Shown piece by piece: positions 46,701 through 54,532 of a DNA stretch of 64,000 nt. Origin of the DNA: Synechocystis sp. PCC 6714. Lineage in GTDB: Bacteria; Cyanobacteriota; Cyanobacteriia; Cyanobacteriales; Microcystaceae. The notes beneath the pieces are model-generated. The model was not told where the DNA came from. It made no database searches and saw only the letters and a list, made by a program, of their open reading frames with translations. Position numbers and translations under genes: made by a program. The stretch's first letter is position 1; the number at the start of each line of letters is the position of its first letter. The DNA lies in the NCBI RefSeq assembly GCF_000478825.2, contig NZ_CP007542.1, positions 2,728,001 to 2,792,000 on the forward strand, written 5' to 3'.

Positions 46701-47988
46701 CAACACTGTCAGCAGCCAATAGAGCAGGGGATGTTTCTGCAGCCAGAATGTTAGCGGCAGTATCGGAGATGTTGTAAGGACCTTCGAAGTTACCTAAGCC
46801 TTGTAGAGTTTCGGCATCAGCAACGGTGACAGCTACTTCGGGGTCAGTAAGCGTAACACTAGTGGCACCAGCCGCAACTTCAGTGTTGGCAAGGATAGCT
46901 GCAGAAGTATCCTCAATGTTGTAGGGACCTTCGAAGTTGCCTAAGCCTTGTAGAGTCTCAGCATCAGCAACGGTGACAGCTACTTCGGGGTCAGTAAGCG
47001 TAACACTAGTGGCACCGCCCGCAACTTCAGTGTTGGCAAGAATAGCCGCAGAAGTATCTTCGATGGCGTAGATACCGTCAAAGTTGTCTAGACCCACCAA
47101 TTGCTCGGCAGTAGCAACATCAACAAAGGTGTCGGTGATGCCTACACTAGCGGCACCAGATACAGCATCACCACCATCAAGGACGGCGGTGGCGGAATCG
47201 AGAATATCCCAGGTAACACCAGGAGCTAGAGAATCAGCGGTAGCAAGCAGTGTTTCTGCGTCTTCCACGCTCAAAGGAGCGGCTGGGGATTGGTCAGCAA
47301 TGACAGCGGTAGCTCCAACCACAACGGGGTCAGCAGTGCCAGCAATTAAATTATCGGCGCTGTCACTGATGGTGTAGAGAGGAGGAAGGTTGGGGGTAGC
47401 CTCGGCTTCGGCGATGGTAAAGACATTTACGCCAGCCGCTAACTCGATAATTTGGGCTTCCGCAGCCAGAACACTTTCAATGGTGCCATCAACGCCGGAA
47501 ATGATTTCACTAGCTTCAGCGTACTGTTCGGGAGTGAAGGTGTTAACACCAACACTGGAGAAAACTTCGGCAAAAGACAGGGAGACATCAGTCTTGTTGG
47601 TCAGCGCTTCCAGACGGTCAGTCAGACCAGCAGCAGCGGAAGCATTGTTCAACGCGTTAGGAAAGTCTAGGTAGTTGTCCGGAGACAGTGACAACCAGTT
47701 GATCCAGTAATCCAACTCTTCCGTGGGGACCAGATCGGTATCGTTAATGTCAATGTTGTAGAGATTGGCAAAAACTTCAGCAATGTACTGCAGCTTGTCC
47801 GCTGTCTGGGGTGCTTGAAAAAAGGGATACTTAGCGGCGGCATCGGCGCTGTTGGCAAAGAGGGCAACGGCTTCCTCGTAGGTGATATTTGCTCCCTCCG
47901 TGGCCCACCAGTTCAGGTCACTCGCGGATACACCACGGCCGGTGTACATAATCTGCAGAGCCGCAATTACGTTAGGACTTAGTGCCAT
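40732..47988 (-). CDS. Giant S-layer/hemolysin-like RTX protein with 51-residue repeats
   Basis: This acidic 2418-residue protein is a likely surface-layer or type I secreted protein, similar in its ends to the PCC 6803 hemolysin-like S-layer protein Sll1951 (1741 residues as I recall), but longer. The order is an N-terminal helical domain (1-~200, YTGRGVSASDLNWW, DUF4214/RsaA-like), about fourteen 51-residue repeats (~290-990), a Calx-beta-like domain (~1019-1116), a beta-rich region (~1150-1400), AGH-x-V-x-GG repeats (~1410-1650), RTX nonapeptides GGDGDDTLTGGEGDD (~1665-1740), then GAGxVTITNS-type repeats and more RTX (~1815-2205) and a C-terminal ~210 residues ending FEVRQFNV, suited to a type I secretion signal. 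RTX repeats bind Ca2+. No cysteine was noticed. AAGAGG precedes ATG 47988. It has its own promoter and terminator. Confidence 0.92.
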   Translation of the reverse strand: MALSPNVIAALQIMYTGRGVSASDLNWWATEGANITYEEAVALFANSADAAAKYPFFQAPQTADKLQYIAEVFANLYNIDINDTDLVPTEELDYWINWLSLSPDNYLDFPNALNNASAAAGLTDRLEALTNKTDVSLSFAEVFSSVGVNTFTPEQYAEASEIISGVDGTIESVLAAEAQIIELAAGVNVFTIAEAEATPNLPPLYTISDSADNLIAGTADPVVVGATAVIADQSPAAPLSVEDAETLLATADSLAPGVTWDILDSATAVLDGGDAVSGAASVGITDTFVDVATAEQLVGLDNFDGIYAIEDTSAAILANTEVAGGATSVTLTDPEVAVTVADAETLQGLGNFEGPYNIEDTSAAILANTEVAAGATSVTLTDPEVAVTVADAETLQGLGNFEGPYNISDTAANILAAETSPALLAADSVVLSNPSTPVTVAEAGVLQGLGNFEGPYNIADTSANILAAATSPVLLGADTIILSNPSAPVTVAGAETLQGLGNFEGPYNILDTSANILAAATSTAVLGADSVVLSNPFVGITVADAEVLQGLGNFGGAYNILDTSANILAAATSPAVLGADSVTLSNSSVPVTVADAEVLQGLGNFEGPYAIEDTSANILGAATSPAVLDATSVTLSDPDVAITVGDAKTLQDLGNFGGPYNIEDTSAAILGNATSAAVLNAESVILSDPGVPVSVAGAQTLQGLGNFEGPYHIEDTSANILAAATTPAVLDATSVELSNPGVPVSVAGAQTLQGLGNFEGPYHIEDTSANILAAATTPAVLDATSVELSNPGVPVTVDGAETLQGLGNFVGPYNIEDTSAAILAAATTGAVLDADSVTLSDPGVPVTVDGAETLQGLGNFVGPYHIQDTSANILAAATTPAVLNATSVELSNAGTPVTIAEAEVLLGIPGFDGVYAIEDTSANILADASSPVVLDATSVSLSDPGVGVTVAGAETLQGLGNFDGIYAIADTLANLTDAPSQLLIDSTGYELTNAPGNLGIVSDEQQILVQNAINAADFTFTTVDITASRPQVNEGSVTEILVTLSEAQATDTTVTFFLTPGDPTAPDTGTDESNTNDFIGGQFNPITVIIPAGELSASVDYSPFLDGIAELTEGFSVVVTISGSAAGAVFDLGGLAILDGPGDGSIVNLTIGNDIVSATTFIAAPELAIGGLTANTLNTGDRLTGIGEDTSLTVSWVASTFGSNLVQLQMKGVEDLNVTLLQDDLFIFANNPGGVTVTDVKNLKASGSVNGDFSIVDLQSTLETITVQNYFFGDDVNVTIGDPFLAGDDDVLGLTLDQVTASKGGNTRVNVSDFSGTGGYENLLIQSGVSTTSKGITNTVEIDGIVAVEFIGITGNENLTLATSLISSTTVVDASNFEGDLNAFVDTPGGDMLFLSGSGDDVISISRDALTAGHILDGGAGDDLLTITGDAFSAFDAGHTVIGGEGDDFILLTGVADGPIAGHVVNGFDIGGGVFAEVGGDGDDIIIIEGDAIGSSAGHVVFGGKGEDLIDISGNAIAINSEAGHVVDAGDDDDIVLITGNADASTALIGDVAVAGHSVDGGGGGDIIDISGDAIAFSALGDAFAGHSVDGGDGDDIIDISGDAQAVGGFDFAGHTVNGGEGNDVIDISGDVLSFGGHFVTGGSGDDEILLSGDGDHIAFGDDGDDLIVMTGIGDVSFFGGDGEDTLVGAAGDDVLSGGDDDDFLIGGDGDDTLTGGEGDDTMFGDEGADLFIVDAGIDFIGDLGNSTNPDDDRFQVSVNAIANIAVVGDFVATGGINGTWNKGTANLEIASPLGLLVDLSDANTIATPPPTFGFTVVGNVGDDTIIGSLDDDTLSGGIGEDEIDGGLGDDIISGGADDDELVGDLRLGGAAVNANGLAFAGGNDTIDGGTGEDEIAGDLWIGAGNITITNSSVIGGNDSILGGADDDEITGDVRLGAGAVTITGSSFTGGNDFIDGGSGNDEIAGDLMIGAGSVTITNSTLTGGIDSIVGGIGSDEIAGDVMIGAGTVTITNSTLTGGDDIIEGGTGDGGNNIFGDLSISSGGLVTLTDYTLFGGNDLIVSQAINREFLFGDAFVDSDDLTINGLKFGKFDLDTGDVTVGNDFIIGGDAGNNIFGDLFFRTDNLPTLATVTKLTLIGGNDTILGGDGEDLLVGDFAFRIDDGADFGDANLVSLSNAAKFSLAGGEDLLDGGKGDDIYYGGGGIDTILLGNNITDPFGEGLNGNNELWYMNGASENAARNGANVDVITGFNTINDQFVFASGAGNFLANLNLQATPAETVIGWSPLPFVPLVPSPIAVNGTTFNIAPTVTNAFANNLNNVFEAVTNTTASSSGGAPVFVPQVGFPFFAFAGVTASNLQMQQINVTSGALAGRQFLFINDGVGEVNTQDDFLAEITGITGTFGGAIPLTENFEVRQFNV
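45016..47130 (-). repeat. Array of about fourteen 153-bp (51-aa) tandem repeats within the S-layer gene
   Basis: The translated unit runs VTVADAETLQGLGNFEGPYN, then IEDTSANILAAATSPAVLDA, then TSVTLSDPGVP, 51 residues in the complete units I counted. Fixed positions are LQGLGNF, GPY, DTSA-ILA and the closing LS(N/D)P. Units range from very similar to about 60% alike. The start and end coordinates are approximate. Confidence 0.85.
45620..45924 (-). repeat. Two base-identical adjacent 153-bp repeat units
   Basis: 45620-45772 and 45773-45924 match base for base by hand reading with offset 153. The first difference is at 45925 (A instead of G). This is a very recent duplication or gene-conversion event within the array. 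Confidence 0.9.
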
Positions 47989-48074
47989 AGGACCTCTTAA
48001 AACTCCTCAGTTTTTACGGTAAAAAATATACAAAACAAGGTCCATCTATGTGTGTCTCGGAGTTGCTTAGGGTA

Positions 48075-48102
48075 ATCATAGCAAGGATTGCCCTACTGTC
48101 AA
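48075..48102 (-). promoter_or_regulatory. Near-consensus sigma-70 promoter of the S-layer gene
   Basis: On the minus strand TTGACA (48102-48097) and TATGAT (48080-48075) are separated by 16 bases. The start of transcription would be near 48068, giving a leader of about 80 nt before ATG 47988. Such a strong promoter fits an abundant surface protein. Confidence 0.7.
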
Positions 48103-48388
48103 GACTGAAAACAAAGGAATACCGACGGACGGTCCTTCGCCCTCGACTGACATTGTTTTACGGGGAGAAACTTTGCGTTCTTCTCAGTAAATAGGATTAG
48201 CAATCCACTGAATCACACACTAGAATTGCTACTTGAGGCAAATTATAGCCTAAGAATCAGGAAATGCAGAGATATTTTTCCATCCAGCGTCTGAAAATCG
48301 AAAATGGCTGGATCGGTAGCCAGCGAATTCAGTCCCACGGGAGTTAATTTTACCTAATTCCCCTTGATAGGACAGAAAAACTAGCAAG

Positions 48389-49186
48389 CTAATAGTACCA
48401 ACTTGGACTTAGGCCGGCCGCAGTGTTGATAAAAATACAATCTAGGGTGGTCAATTCCCCCTGGGGACCGCGGTAGGGTTCAGAAACGTCCCAGAGACGA
48501 AAATTGAGGGGCAATAACCAATGGGCAATTTCAGTCAATAGGGGAGTGGCAGGGCCATAACCCCGGTAGAGCCAGCACTCCAGAAATAAAACGTCAACTC
48601 TGGTCAACGTTTGGGTGGCCCCCTGGAGGATGGACAACTCATTACCCTGGGTGTCAATTTTAATGACCTGGGGTTGGGGCAAATTGAGCTTGACTAGGGC
48701 CGAATCCAACGTAAGCATAGGAACTGACACCGGTGTGGTGGGGGGACAACCTTCTGGCATGGGTAAGGTAGTGCTACTGGCCGGGTCGTTAAAAACATTG
48801 ACTGTTACAGTGCCGTCACGATCGCCGAGAGCATATTTATGGAGATGGAATGAGGGATAAACCCGCAACACCTCTGCCATTAAACCTTGATAATCCGGCA
48901 CATGGTCCACCAAAGGTTCGAACAAGTGGAAATCCGCCTCCTTCACCACTTGGCTCATATAGTAGGACCAGCCGCCATTGGAAGCACCCACATCAAAAAT
49001 CACCTGGGGTTGGTAACCCAAGCGGGCTAGGCGGCGAAATACCTGGCGGTCTAGCTGGAGCACCTGGCCATCCAGATAATCAAGCATTTTTTGGTAATGG
49101 GGAGCAAGGCTGGGGAAAGACATATTTGAATGGGGAGAACCACACTCCCGCCACTGTACAGCCAGTTTGGCCATGGGGGGTACCAA
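48389..49186 (-). CDS. FkbM-family methyltransferase
   Basis: FkbM-type enzymes methylate hydroxyl groups of sugars or polyketides. The protein shows the SAM motif VIFDVGASNGGWSYYM, FHLFEPLVDH, LTLDSALVKL, VIKIDTQGNELSILQGA and a final VLFLECWLYRGYG. The substrate is unknown, but its position next to the S-layer gene is compatible with surface-glycan modification. The start is uncertain: ATG 49186, 49174 or 49123 (MSFPSLAPHY) are all possible. 200-400 bp separate it from the S-layer gene start. Confidence 0.85.
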   Translation of the reverse strand: MVPPMAKLAVQWRECGSPHSNMSFPSLAPHYQKMLDYLDGQVLQLDRQVFRRLARLGYQPQVIFDVGASNGGWSYYMSQVVKEADFHLFEPLVDHVPDYQGLMAEVLRVYPSFHLHKYALGDRDGTVTVNVFNDPASSTTLPMPEGCPPTTPVSVPMLTLDSALVKLNLPQPQVIKIDTQGNELSILQGATQTLTRVDVLFLECWLYRGYGPATPLLTEIAHWLLPLNFRLWDVSEPYRGPQGELTTLDCIFINTAAGLSPSWYY

Positions 49187-49276
49187 GTTTAAGGATTAGA
49201 CTGCGCCAAAGGGCAGGATTTTTCGACCCATTTTTTCGATAAAGTGTTGGAGCGGATATTTTTCTAGGGAAGTTCA

Positions 49277-49954
49277 GTGAATTCTGACATCAGTAATAGT
49301 CGTGGGTTGACAACTCCCCGCCCAAGGGAAACGTTGCTTAATCTGGCCCTCTACCGGGGTTTAAAGTGGGGCGTAGTGCGGCCACTGCTCCATGGACTGT
49401 TCCAAGCTAAGGTGTACGGACAAGAATTGGTTCCGTCCCAAGGCCCAGCATTGGTGGTAAGCAACCATGCCAGTTACTTCGACCCACCTTTTTTGTCCTG
49501 TGCCATGGCCCGCCCCGTCGCTTTTATGGCCAAAGAAGAATTATTTAATGTGCCCCTGTTGGGGCCTGCCATTCGTCTCTATGGAGCTTACCCAGTCAAA
49601 CGGAGCAGTGGTGATCGGGGGGCGTTACGGGCAGCATTAACGGCCTTGGGGGATGGTTGGTTAGTGGGGGTATTTTTGGAGGGAACCAGAACTGATGACG
49701 GCCGCATTCACCAACCAAAATTGGGGGCGGCAATGATTGCGGCGAAAGCCCAGGTGCCCATTATTCCGGTCAGTCTGGGGGGGGTGGAAGGAATTTTTCA
49801 GCCCGGTTCTGGCTGGCCTCATCCAGTTCCTTTAACCATTCGCATCGGCCAGGCGATCGCTCCTCCGGCAAAGAATAAGAAGCCTGAATTGGAAGCTGTC
49901 ACCAGGATTTGTCAGGAGCAAATTAACCAGATGTTGGATCTGGGACGCAATTAG
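49277..49954 (+). CDS. plsC: 1-acyl-sn-glycerol-3-phosphate acyltransferase (PlsC family)
   Basis: PlsC acylates lysophosphatidate in membrane lipid synthesis. The 225-residue protein shows the HX4D motif NHASYFDPPFL, then GAYPVKRSSGDRGAL and the EGTR motif LEGTRTDDGRIHQ, followed by VPIIPVSLGG. There is no strong N-terminal membrane helix, as is common in cyanobacterial members. It may acylate another lipid; the family assignment is sure, the exact substrate not. Confidence 0.9.
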   Translation: MNSDISNSRGLTTPRPRETLLNLALYRGLKWGVVRPLLHGLFQAKVYGQELVPSQGPALVVSNHASYFDPPFLSCAMARPVAFMAKEELFNVPLLGPAIRLYGAYPVKRSSGDRGALRAALTALGDGWLVGVFLEGTRTDDGRIHQPKLGAAMIAAKAQVPIIPVSLGGVEGIFQPGSGWPHPVPLTIRIGQAIAPPAKNKKPELEAVTRICQEQINQMLDLGRN

Positions 49955-50052
49955 CAGCGGTACCCGAGGAATTTTTTCTGTGGAAAACCACTGCTGAAAA
50001 TGTGGAAAAACTTACTTTTGTGGGGAAATAGACCGGGGAAATTTTTCTTGGG

Positions 50053-51114
50053 CTAACCTTGGAGGCTTGCCAATTGTTCGGGGGCAACGGCCCCTTGCTC
50101 TGTGATAATGGCGGTGATCAGACTGGCGGGGGTGACATCGAAAGCGGGATTATAAAATTCGGCCCCCTCCGGAGTGATGCGAGTTTCCCCCAGTTGATAA
50201 ACTTCCGCTGGATCCCTTTCTTCGATGGGAATTTGGGTACCATCGTCCAAGGCAAAGTCCACCGTGGATAGGGGGGCCGCCACGAAAAAGGGGATGGCAT
50301 GCATTTTTGCTAACACAGCTAGGCCATAGGTGCCGATTTTGTTGGCCGTATCACCATTTCTGGCAATGCGATCTGCCCCTACCACCACAGCATCAATACG
50401 TCGTTGTTGCATACAATGGGCGGCCATATTGTCCGTAATTAGGGTAACGGGAATGCCTCCTTGTACACATTCCCAGACAGTCAACTTAGCCCCCTGTAAC
50501 CTAGGCCGGGTTTCGTCGGCATAGACCCTGGCTAATCTGCCGGCAGACCAAGCGGCCCGGATGACCCCGATCGCCGTACCGTAACCAGCGGTGGCCAAGG
50601 CACCGGCATTACAGTGGGTCAAAATGGTCAGCTTTTGGGGATAATCTGGTAATACTTTTAAACCTCTAGCTCCAATGGATTGACAGGTGCGGAGATCATC
50701 GAGTTGAATTTGTTTGGCTTGGGTCAGCAGGTTAGCCTTAACCTGTTCAACATTTTCCCCACTTTGATAAGCCACATTTAGCATTTGTTCAATGGCCCAA
50801 AAGAGGTTTACCGCAGTGGGTCGGGTTTGGCGCAATTGATCCGCCACAAACTCCAAATGGGCCACAAATTCTCTCAACTCCGTGGTTTGAATTCTCCGGG
50901 CGCTCAAATATATACCATAGGCCGCCGCTACCCCAATGGCCGGTGCCCCCCGCACTACCATGGACTTAATGGCATGGCCCATCGCTTCATAATCGGCGAT
51001 CGCCACCTCCCTATATTCCGCAGGTAAACGGGTCTGGTCAATGAGAATTACCTGATCGTCCCGCCACTGTACAGGATAAATATCAGCAAAATTGGGCGGT
51101 TGGGTTTCAGTCAT
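50053..51114 (-). CDS. mtnA: Methylthioribose-1-phosphate isomerase
   Basis: MtnA converts methylthioribose-1-phosphate to methylthioribulose-1-phosphate in methionine salvage. It belongs to the eIF2B-alpha-like family. The 353-residue protein shows [13 protein letters not shown], the catalytic cysteine in [29 protein letters not shown] and the catalytic aspartate in [19 protein letters not shown]. Older annotations call such proteins translation initiation factor eIF-2B; motifs support the isomerase. It converges on plsC. Confidence 0.93.
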   Translation of the reverse strand: MTETQPPNFADIYPVQWRDDQVILIDQTRLPAEYREVAIADYEAMGHAIKSMVVRGAPAIGVAAAYGIYLSARRIQTTELREFVAHLEFVADQLRQTRPTAVNLFWAIEQMLNVAYQSGENVEQVKANLLTQAKQIQLDDLRTCQSIGARGLKVLPDYPQKLTILTHCNAGALATAGYGTAIGVIRAAWSAGRLARVYADETRPRLQGAKLTVWECVQGGIPVTLITDNMAAHCMQQRRIDAVVVGADRIARNGDTANKIGTYGLAVLAKMHAIPFFVAAPLSTVDFALDDGTQIPIEERDPAEVYQLGETRITPEGAEFYNPAFDVTPASLITAIITEQGAVAPEQLASLQG

Positions 51115-51364
51115 GGACAGCTTTAATTTTGGTCGCGGAAAAAATCCAGAAAACTAATCGTTTTCCCGTCCTAATCATACCTTTCAGCCTTTGATTGAGA
51201 CAGTCTCTGGTAACTGAACTTTGCCCACAGAATCATCAAGGGGGCACCGCCAGGGATACCATTAAGAATTGTGAAAAGCGCCCGAGAAATTTCCCCCGGG
51301 GAAAGCATTGCGTCAGCCAAATCAAATTTTCAGTTCACCTTTGCCCATTCAGTCAACCATTGCC

Positions 51365-52375
51365 ATGGAAAAGCCACGCATCCTTTCTGGAGTCCAGCCC
51401 ACAGGAAATCTTCATCTGGGCAATTATCTGGGGGCTATCCGTAGCTGGGTTGAACAACAGCAAAACTACGATAACTTTTTCTGCGTGGTCGATCTCCACG
51501 CCATCACCGTCCCCCACAATAGCCAAACCTTAGCCCAGGACACCCTCACCATTGCGGCCCTATACCTGGCCTGTGGCATTGATTTGCAATACTCCACTAT
51601 TTTTGTCCAATCCCACGTGCCCGCCCACAGTGAGTTAGCCTGGTTGCTTAATTGCATCACCCCCCTCAATTGGCTAGAACGAATGATTCAGTTCAAAGAA
51701 AAGGCTGTCAAACAGGGGGAAAATGTCAGCGTGGGGCTATTGGACTACCCTGTGCTGATGGCGGCGGACATCCTACTCTACGATGCCGATAAGGTGCCCG
51801 TGGGGGAAGACCAAAAACAACATTTAGAACTAACCAGGGACATTGTCATTCGCATCAACGATAAGTTTGGCCGGGAAGATGCTCCGGTATTGAAGCTCCC
51901 CGAACCTCTAATTCGTAAAGAAGGAGCGAGGGTAATGAGCCTCGCCGATGGCACAAAGAAAATGTCCAAGTCCGATGAGTCAGAGCTGAGCCGCATTAAT
52001 CTTTTAGATCCGCCGGATGTGATTCAAAAGAAAATTAAAAAATGTAAGACCGATCCCCAGCGGGGTTTGTGGTTTGATGATCCAGAACGGCCTGAGTGCC
52101 ATAACTTACTAACTTTGTACACACTGTTGAGCAATCAAACTAAGGAAGCGGTGGCCAAGGAATGCGCCGAGATGGGTTGGGGTCAATTTAAACCTCTCTT
52201 GACTGCAACGGCGATCGCCGCCCTGGAGCCAATTCAGCAAAAATATGCAGAGATTCTGGCCGATGCGGGGGAATTACAACGCATTATCCAAGCGGGTAAC
52301 GCCAAAGCTAACGAAACAGCCGACAAAACCCTCACCAGAGTACGGGATGCCCTGGGCTTTCTAGCCGCTCCCTAG
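51365..52375 (+). CDS. trpS: Tryptophanyl-tRNA synthetase
   Basis: TrpS charges tRNA-Trp. ATG 51365 gives MEKPRILSGVQPTGNLHLGN, the usual TrpS start with the HIGH-like NLHLGN motif; upstream in-frame codons are not needed. The KMSKS loop is KKMSKSDESE. DYPVLMAADILLYDAD and PVGEDQKQHLELTRDI are signature segments. The length of 336 residues is standard. It is divergent from mtnA. Confidence 0.95.
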   Translation: MEKPRILSGVQPTGNLHLGNYLGAIRSWVEQQQNYDNFFCVVDLHAITVPHNSQTLAQDTLTIAALYLACGIDLQYSTIFVQSHVPAHSELAWLLNCITPLNWLERMIQFKEKAVKQGENVSVGLLDYPVLMAADILLYDADKVPVGEDQKQHLELTRDIVIRINDKFGREDAPVLKLPEPLIRKEGARVMSLADGTKKMSKSDESELSRINLLDPPDVIQKKIKKCKTDPQRGLWFDDPERPECHNLLTLYTLLSNQTKEAVAKECAEMGWGQFKPLLTATAIAALEPIQQKYAEILADAGELQRIIQAGNAKANETADKTLTRVRDALGFLAAP

Positions 52376-52475
52376 GGAGTGCCGACTTTCCGCTAATTCC
52401 TTTAACTGTACTGTGATGTGGAAACCTTAGATTGTGAAGTCTAAAAATCTCCATCCTTTGGGGCGGCAAAAGGTG

Positions 52476-52988
52476 TCAATTGCTGGTGAAATTGACTGAA
52501 TTTTTCCCCGTTTGCAATAACCATACCCCCGTAGTGGTTACCCCCGAATTATCCGGTTGGAGCCAGAGAAAATGTAAGCCTTTTGCTTTTTGTTGCCGTT
52601 GGCTAAATATCCCCGCCGCGGTGGCCATTTCCCCATCTTTAAAAGTAACCATTACCCATCGATCGCCGCTTTGGCTGTGAAGAACTAGACCCCCGGATTG
52701 GCGGGGATCTTCAGCAATATAAACCAGGCTCTTTGGTTTTTGTTCCGTTAACCATTCACCGATGAAACGGCATTGACGACCGCCGTAAATCACCACCCCT
52801 GGAATGGGTAAATCCGCCGCCAAACCCAACTCTAGGGGAGATAAATGAATGGGCATGGATTGGTAACGCATGGGGCGATCGCCAAAGTAGGGCCAGAGAT
52901 CCTGGGCTGGAAGAGCGATAAATTGCCAACTTTCCCCCAACAGGCGATCGGGCAGGGGTTGGGGCGGAGCAGGAAGATTATTGGCCAT
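52476..52988 (-). CDS. Stand-alone C-terminal half of a Tab2-like (DUF1092) protein
   Basis: Tab2/ATAB2 proteins are RNA-binding factors needed for translation of photosystem subunits. Cyanobacterial homologues usually have ~270-300 residues as I recall. This 170-residue protein starts where the second half begins (LPDRLLGESWQF) and carries FGDRPMRYQ, IPGVVIYGGRQCRFIGEWL, DRWVMVTFKDGE and GLHFLWLQPDNSG. The N-terminal half is missing, since the upstream DNA codes for the ankyrin gene in another frame. Its ATG overlaps the ankyrin stop by 11 bp. It may be a remnant, or a domain that works in trans. Recognition is from memory. Confidence 0.7.
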   Translation of the reverse strand: MANNLPAPPQPLPDRLLGESWQFIALPAQDLWPYFGDRPMRYQSMPIHLSPLELGLAADLPIPGVVIYGGRQCRFIGEWLTEQKPKSLVYIAEDPRQSGGLVLHSQSGDRWVMVTFKDGEMATAAGIFSQRQQKAKGLHFLWLQPDNSGVTTTGVWLLQTGKNSVNFTSN

Positions 52989-54321
52989 GGCTTGGATGGG
53001 ATTTCAAGAAAGCAACTATTGCTTGCCGGTGATTGAGGTGGGCAAGGTGGAGGGCAGTTTGGCCCCCGTTGTTTTTCACGTTAACGTCCATAGCAGGAAA
53101 ATTATCCAGCAAAGCTTTAACCACTTCCAGGTGTCCCCGATGGCAAGCCCACATTAAAGCCGTGGAACCCGATGGATCAGTTTGGTTGGGGTCAGCGCCG
53201 TGGTTCGCCAGCAAGGAAATTAGGTCGGCCAAATTTAAGTTAGCCGCCACCATTAGAGGGGTTTTATCTTCCCATAGGCATTGATTTGCAGAAACCCCCG
53301 CCTTGAATAAGGCCTGGACAATTTCCCTTTGGACTTGGCTGCCTAAGCTGTCCATCGTCAAAGCGGTCATTAGAGGCGATTCCCCAGTCACCGAAAAATT
53401 GGGATTTGCCCCAGCTTTTAATAACTGCCCCACAATGGCCAATTGTCCCTGGGCGATCGCCAAGATCAGAGGAGTATCCCCAGCCTGATTTACCACATCG
53501 AGGGGAGCTTGATGGGCTAACAATATCTGCACCATCTTTTCATAACCTTCCAAACAAGCAATGTGCAGAGCAGTATCTCCCGTGTCCCCAGGCTCTGTTA
53601 TGGGGTAACCAGCTTCAATCAAAGCTTGCACCGGGGCAATTTTTCCTTCCTCCACAGCGGTAAACCAACTCTCTTGATCCCAGGGAGCGCCGGCCCTGAG
53701 CAAACTATCAACGATGTCGTGGTCATCTATTTTGATGGCCAAAGTTAGGGGCAAATTACCGTCCCCATCCCGGAGGTCCAACCGGGCTTGTCCTTGCAAG
53801 AGTGCTTGCACCATAGCTAAATTCCGGTGTTTAATCGCCCACTCTAAAGCCGTTGTGCCTTGCCGATCCTGAACTTGGCAGTCCGCTCCTCCCGCCAAGA
53901 AGATTTGCACCAATGGAAGGTTATTGCGATAGGCTGCCATCATCAAAGCAGTGGTGCCGTCGTCGTTTTGCCGATTTACCTCTGCCCCAAATTCCAGCAA
54001 TATTTTGGCCATGCCGCAGAGATTTTCTCGCCTCTGCTCCTGTTTATTGGAGTAATTTAAGTCATTGGTATTATTATGAGGAAGTCCCGCCAGCAACATC
54101 AGCGGAGTAATGTCGTGGGGCGGTCGGGACAAATTGGGGTCAACCCCAGCTTGCAGCAATTGTTTGACAGTGGGAACTTCTAGAGCTGTTACGCCATACA
54201 TCAAAGCTGTTAAACCCCGTTCATCCCTTTGATTAACCTGGTCTAGCGTGGCAGTAAACAAATGTTTTTGCACTAATTGCCATTGACCCTGTTTAGCCGC
54301 CACCACAATGGGATTGACCAT
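52978..54321 (-). CDS. Ankyrin-repeat protein
   Basis: The 447-residue protein is made almost entirely of ankyrin repeats, about 12 units of ~33 residues: GLTALMYGVTALEVPTVKQL, DGTTALMMAAYRNNLPLVQI, GNLPLTLAIKIDDHDIVDSL, GDTALHIACLEGYEKMVQIL, GSTALMWACHRGHLEVVKAL. No signal peptide or membrane segment is visible. It is a scaffold for protein binding; the partner is unknown. The last 11 bp overlap the Tab2-like gene, suggesting that the two are made from one mRNA and perhaps act together. Confidence 0.92.
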   Translation of the reverse strand: MVNPIVVAAKQGQWQLVQKHLFTATLDQVNQRDERGLTALMYGVTALEVPTVKQLLQAGVDPNLSRPPHDITPLMLLAGLPHNNTNDLNYSNKQEQRRENLCGMAKILLEFGAEVNRQNDDGTTALMMAAYRNNLPLVQIFLAGGADCQVQDRQGTTALEWAIKHRNLAMVQALLQGQARLDLRDGDGNLPLTLAIKIDDHDIVDSLLRAGAPWDQESWFTAVEEGKIAPVQALIEAGYPITEPGDTGDTALHIACLEGYEKMVQILLAHQAPLDVVNQAGDTPLILAIAQGQLAIVGQLLKAGANPNFSVTGESPLMTALTMDSLGSQVQREIVQALFKAGVSANQCLWEDKTPLMVAANLNLADLISLLANHGADPNQTDPSGSTALMWACHRGHLEVVKALLDNFPAMDVNVKNNGGQTALHLAHLNHRQAIVAFLKSHPSHGQ

Positions 54322-54423
54322 GGTTTTGTCAATTGTTTAGTAAAAGAGTTTTGATTTTTGGTCAAGTTAAATTATCCATAACCATTTTAGGTCAAGTGGA
54401 GAAACCTGCCTCTGGCCCCTGGC

Positions 54424-54445
54424 TAGTTGATAATATTATCAACTA
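54424..54445. promoter_or_regulatory. 22-bp perfect palindrome, candidate metal-regulator operator
   Basis: TAGTTGATAATATTATCAACTA is its own reverse complement. The core TGATAATATTATCA is one base short of the 7-1-7 Fur-type box (TGATAATnATTATCA). Just after it, TTGAAAGCTATTCTCAA is a weaker inverted repeat. Both precede the porin gene by 80-110 bp, where an operator would sit. The regulator (Fur, Zur or other) is not shown. Confidence 0.5.
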
Positions 54446-54532
54446 AATTGAAAGCTATTCTCAATTGTGATAGCCTGCTAAAAGTTCAAAATCAAATAGT
54501 TAGCATTGATCTCTGTGTGGGGAGTAAAATTT

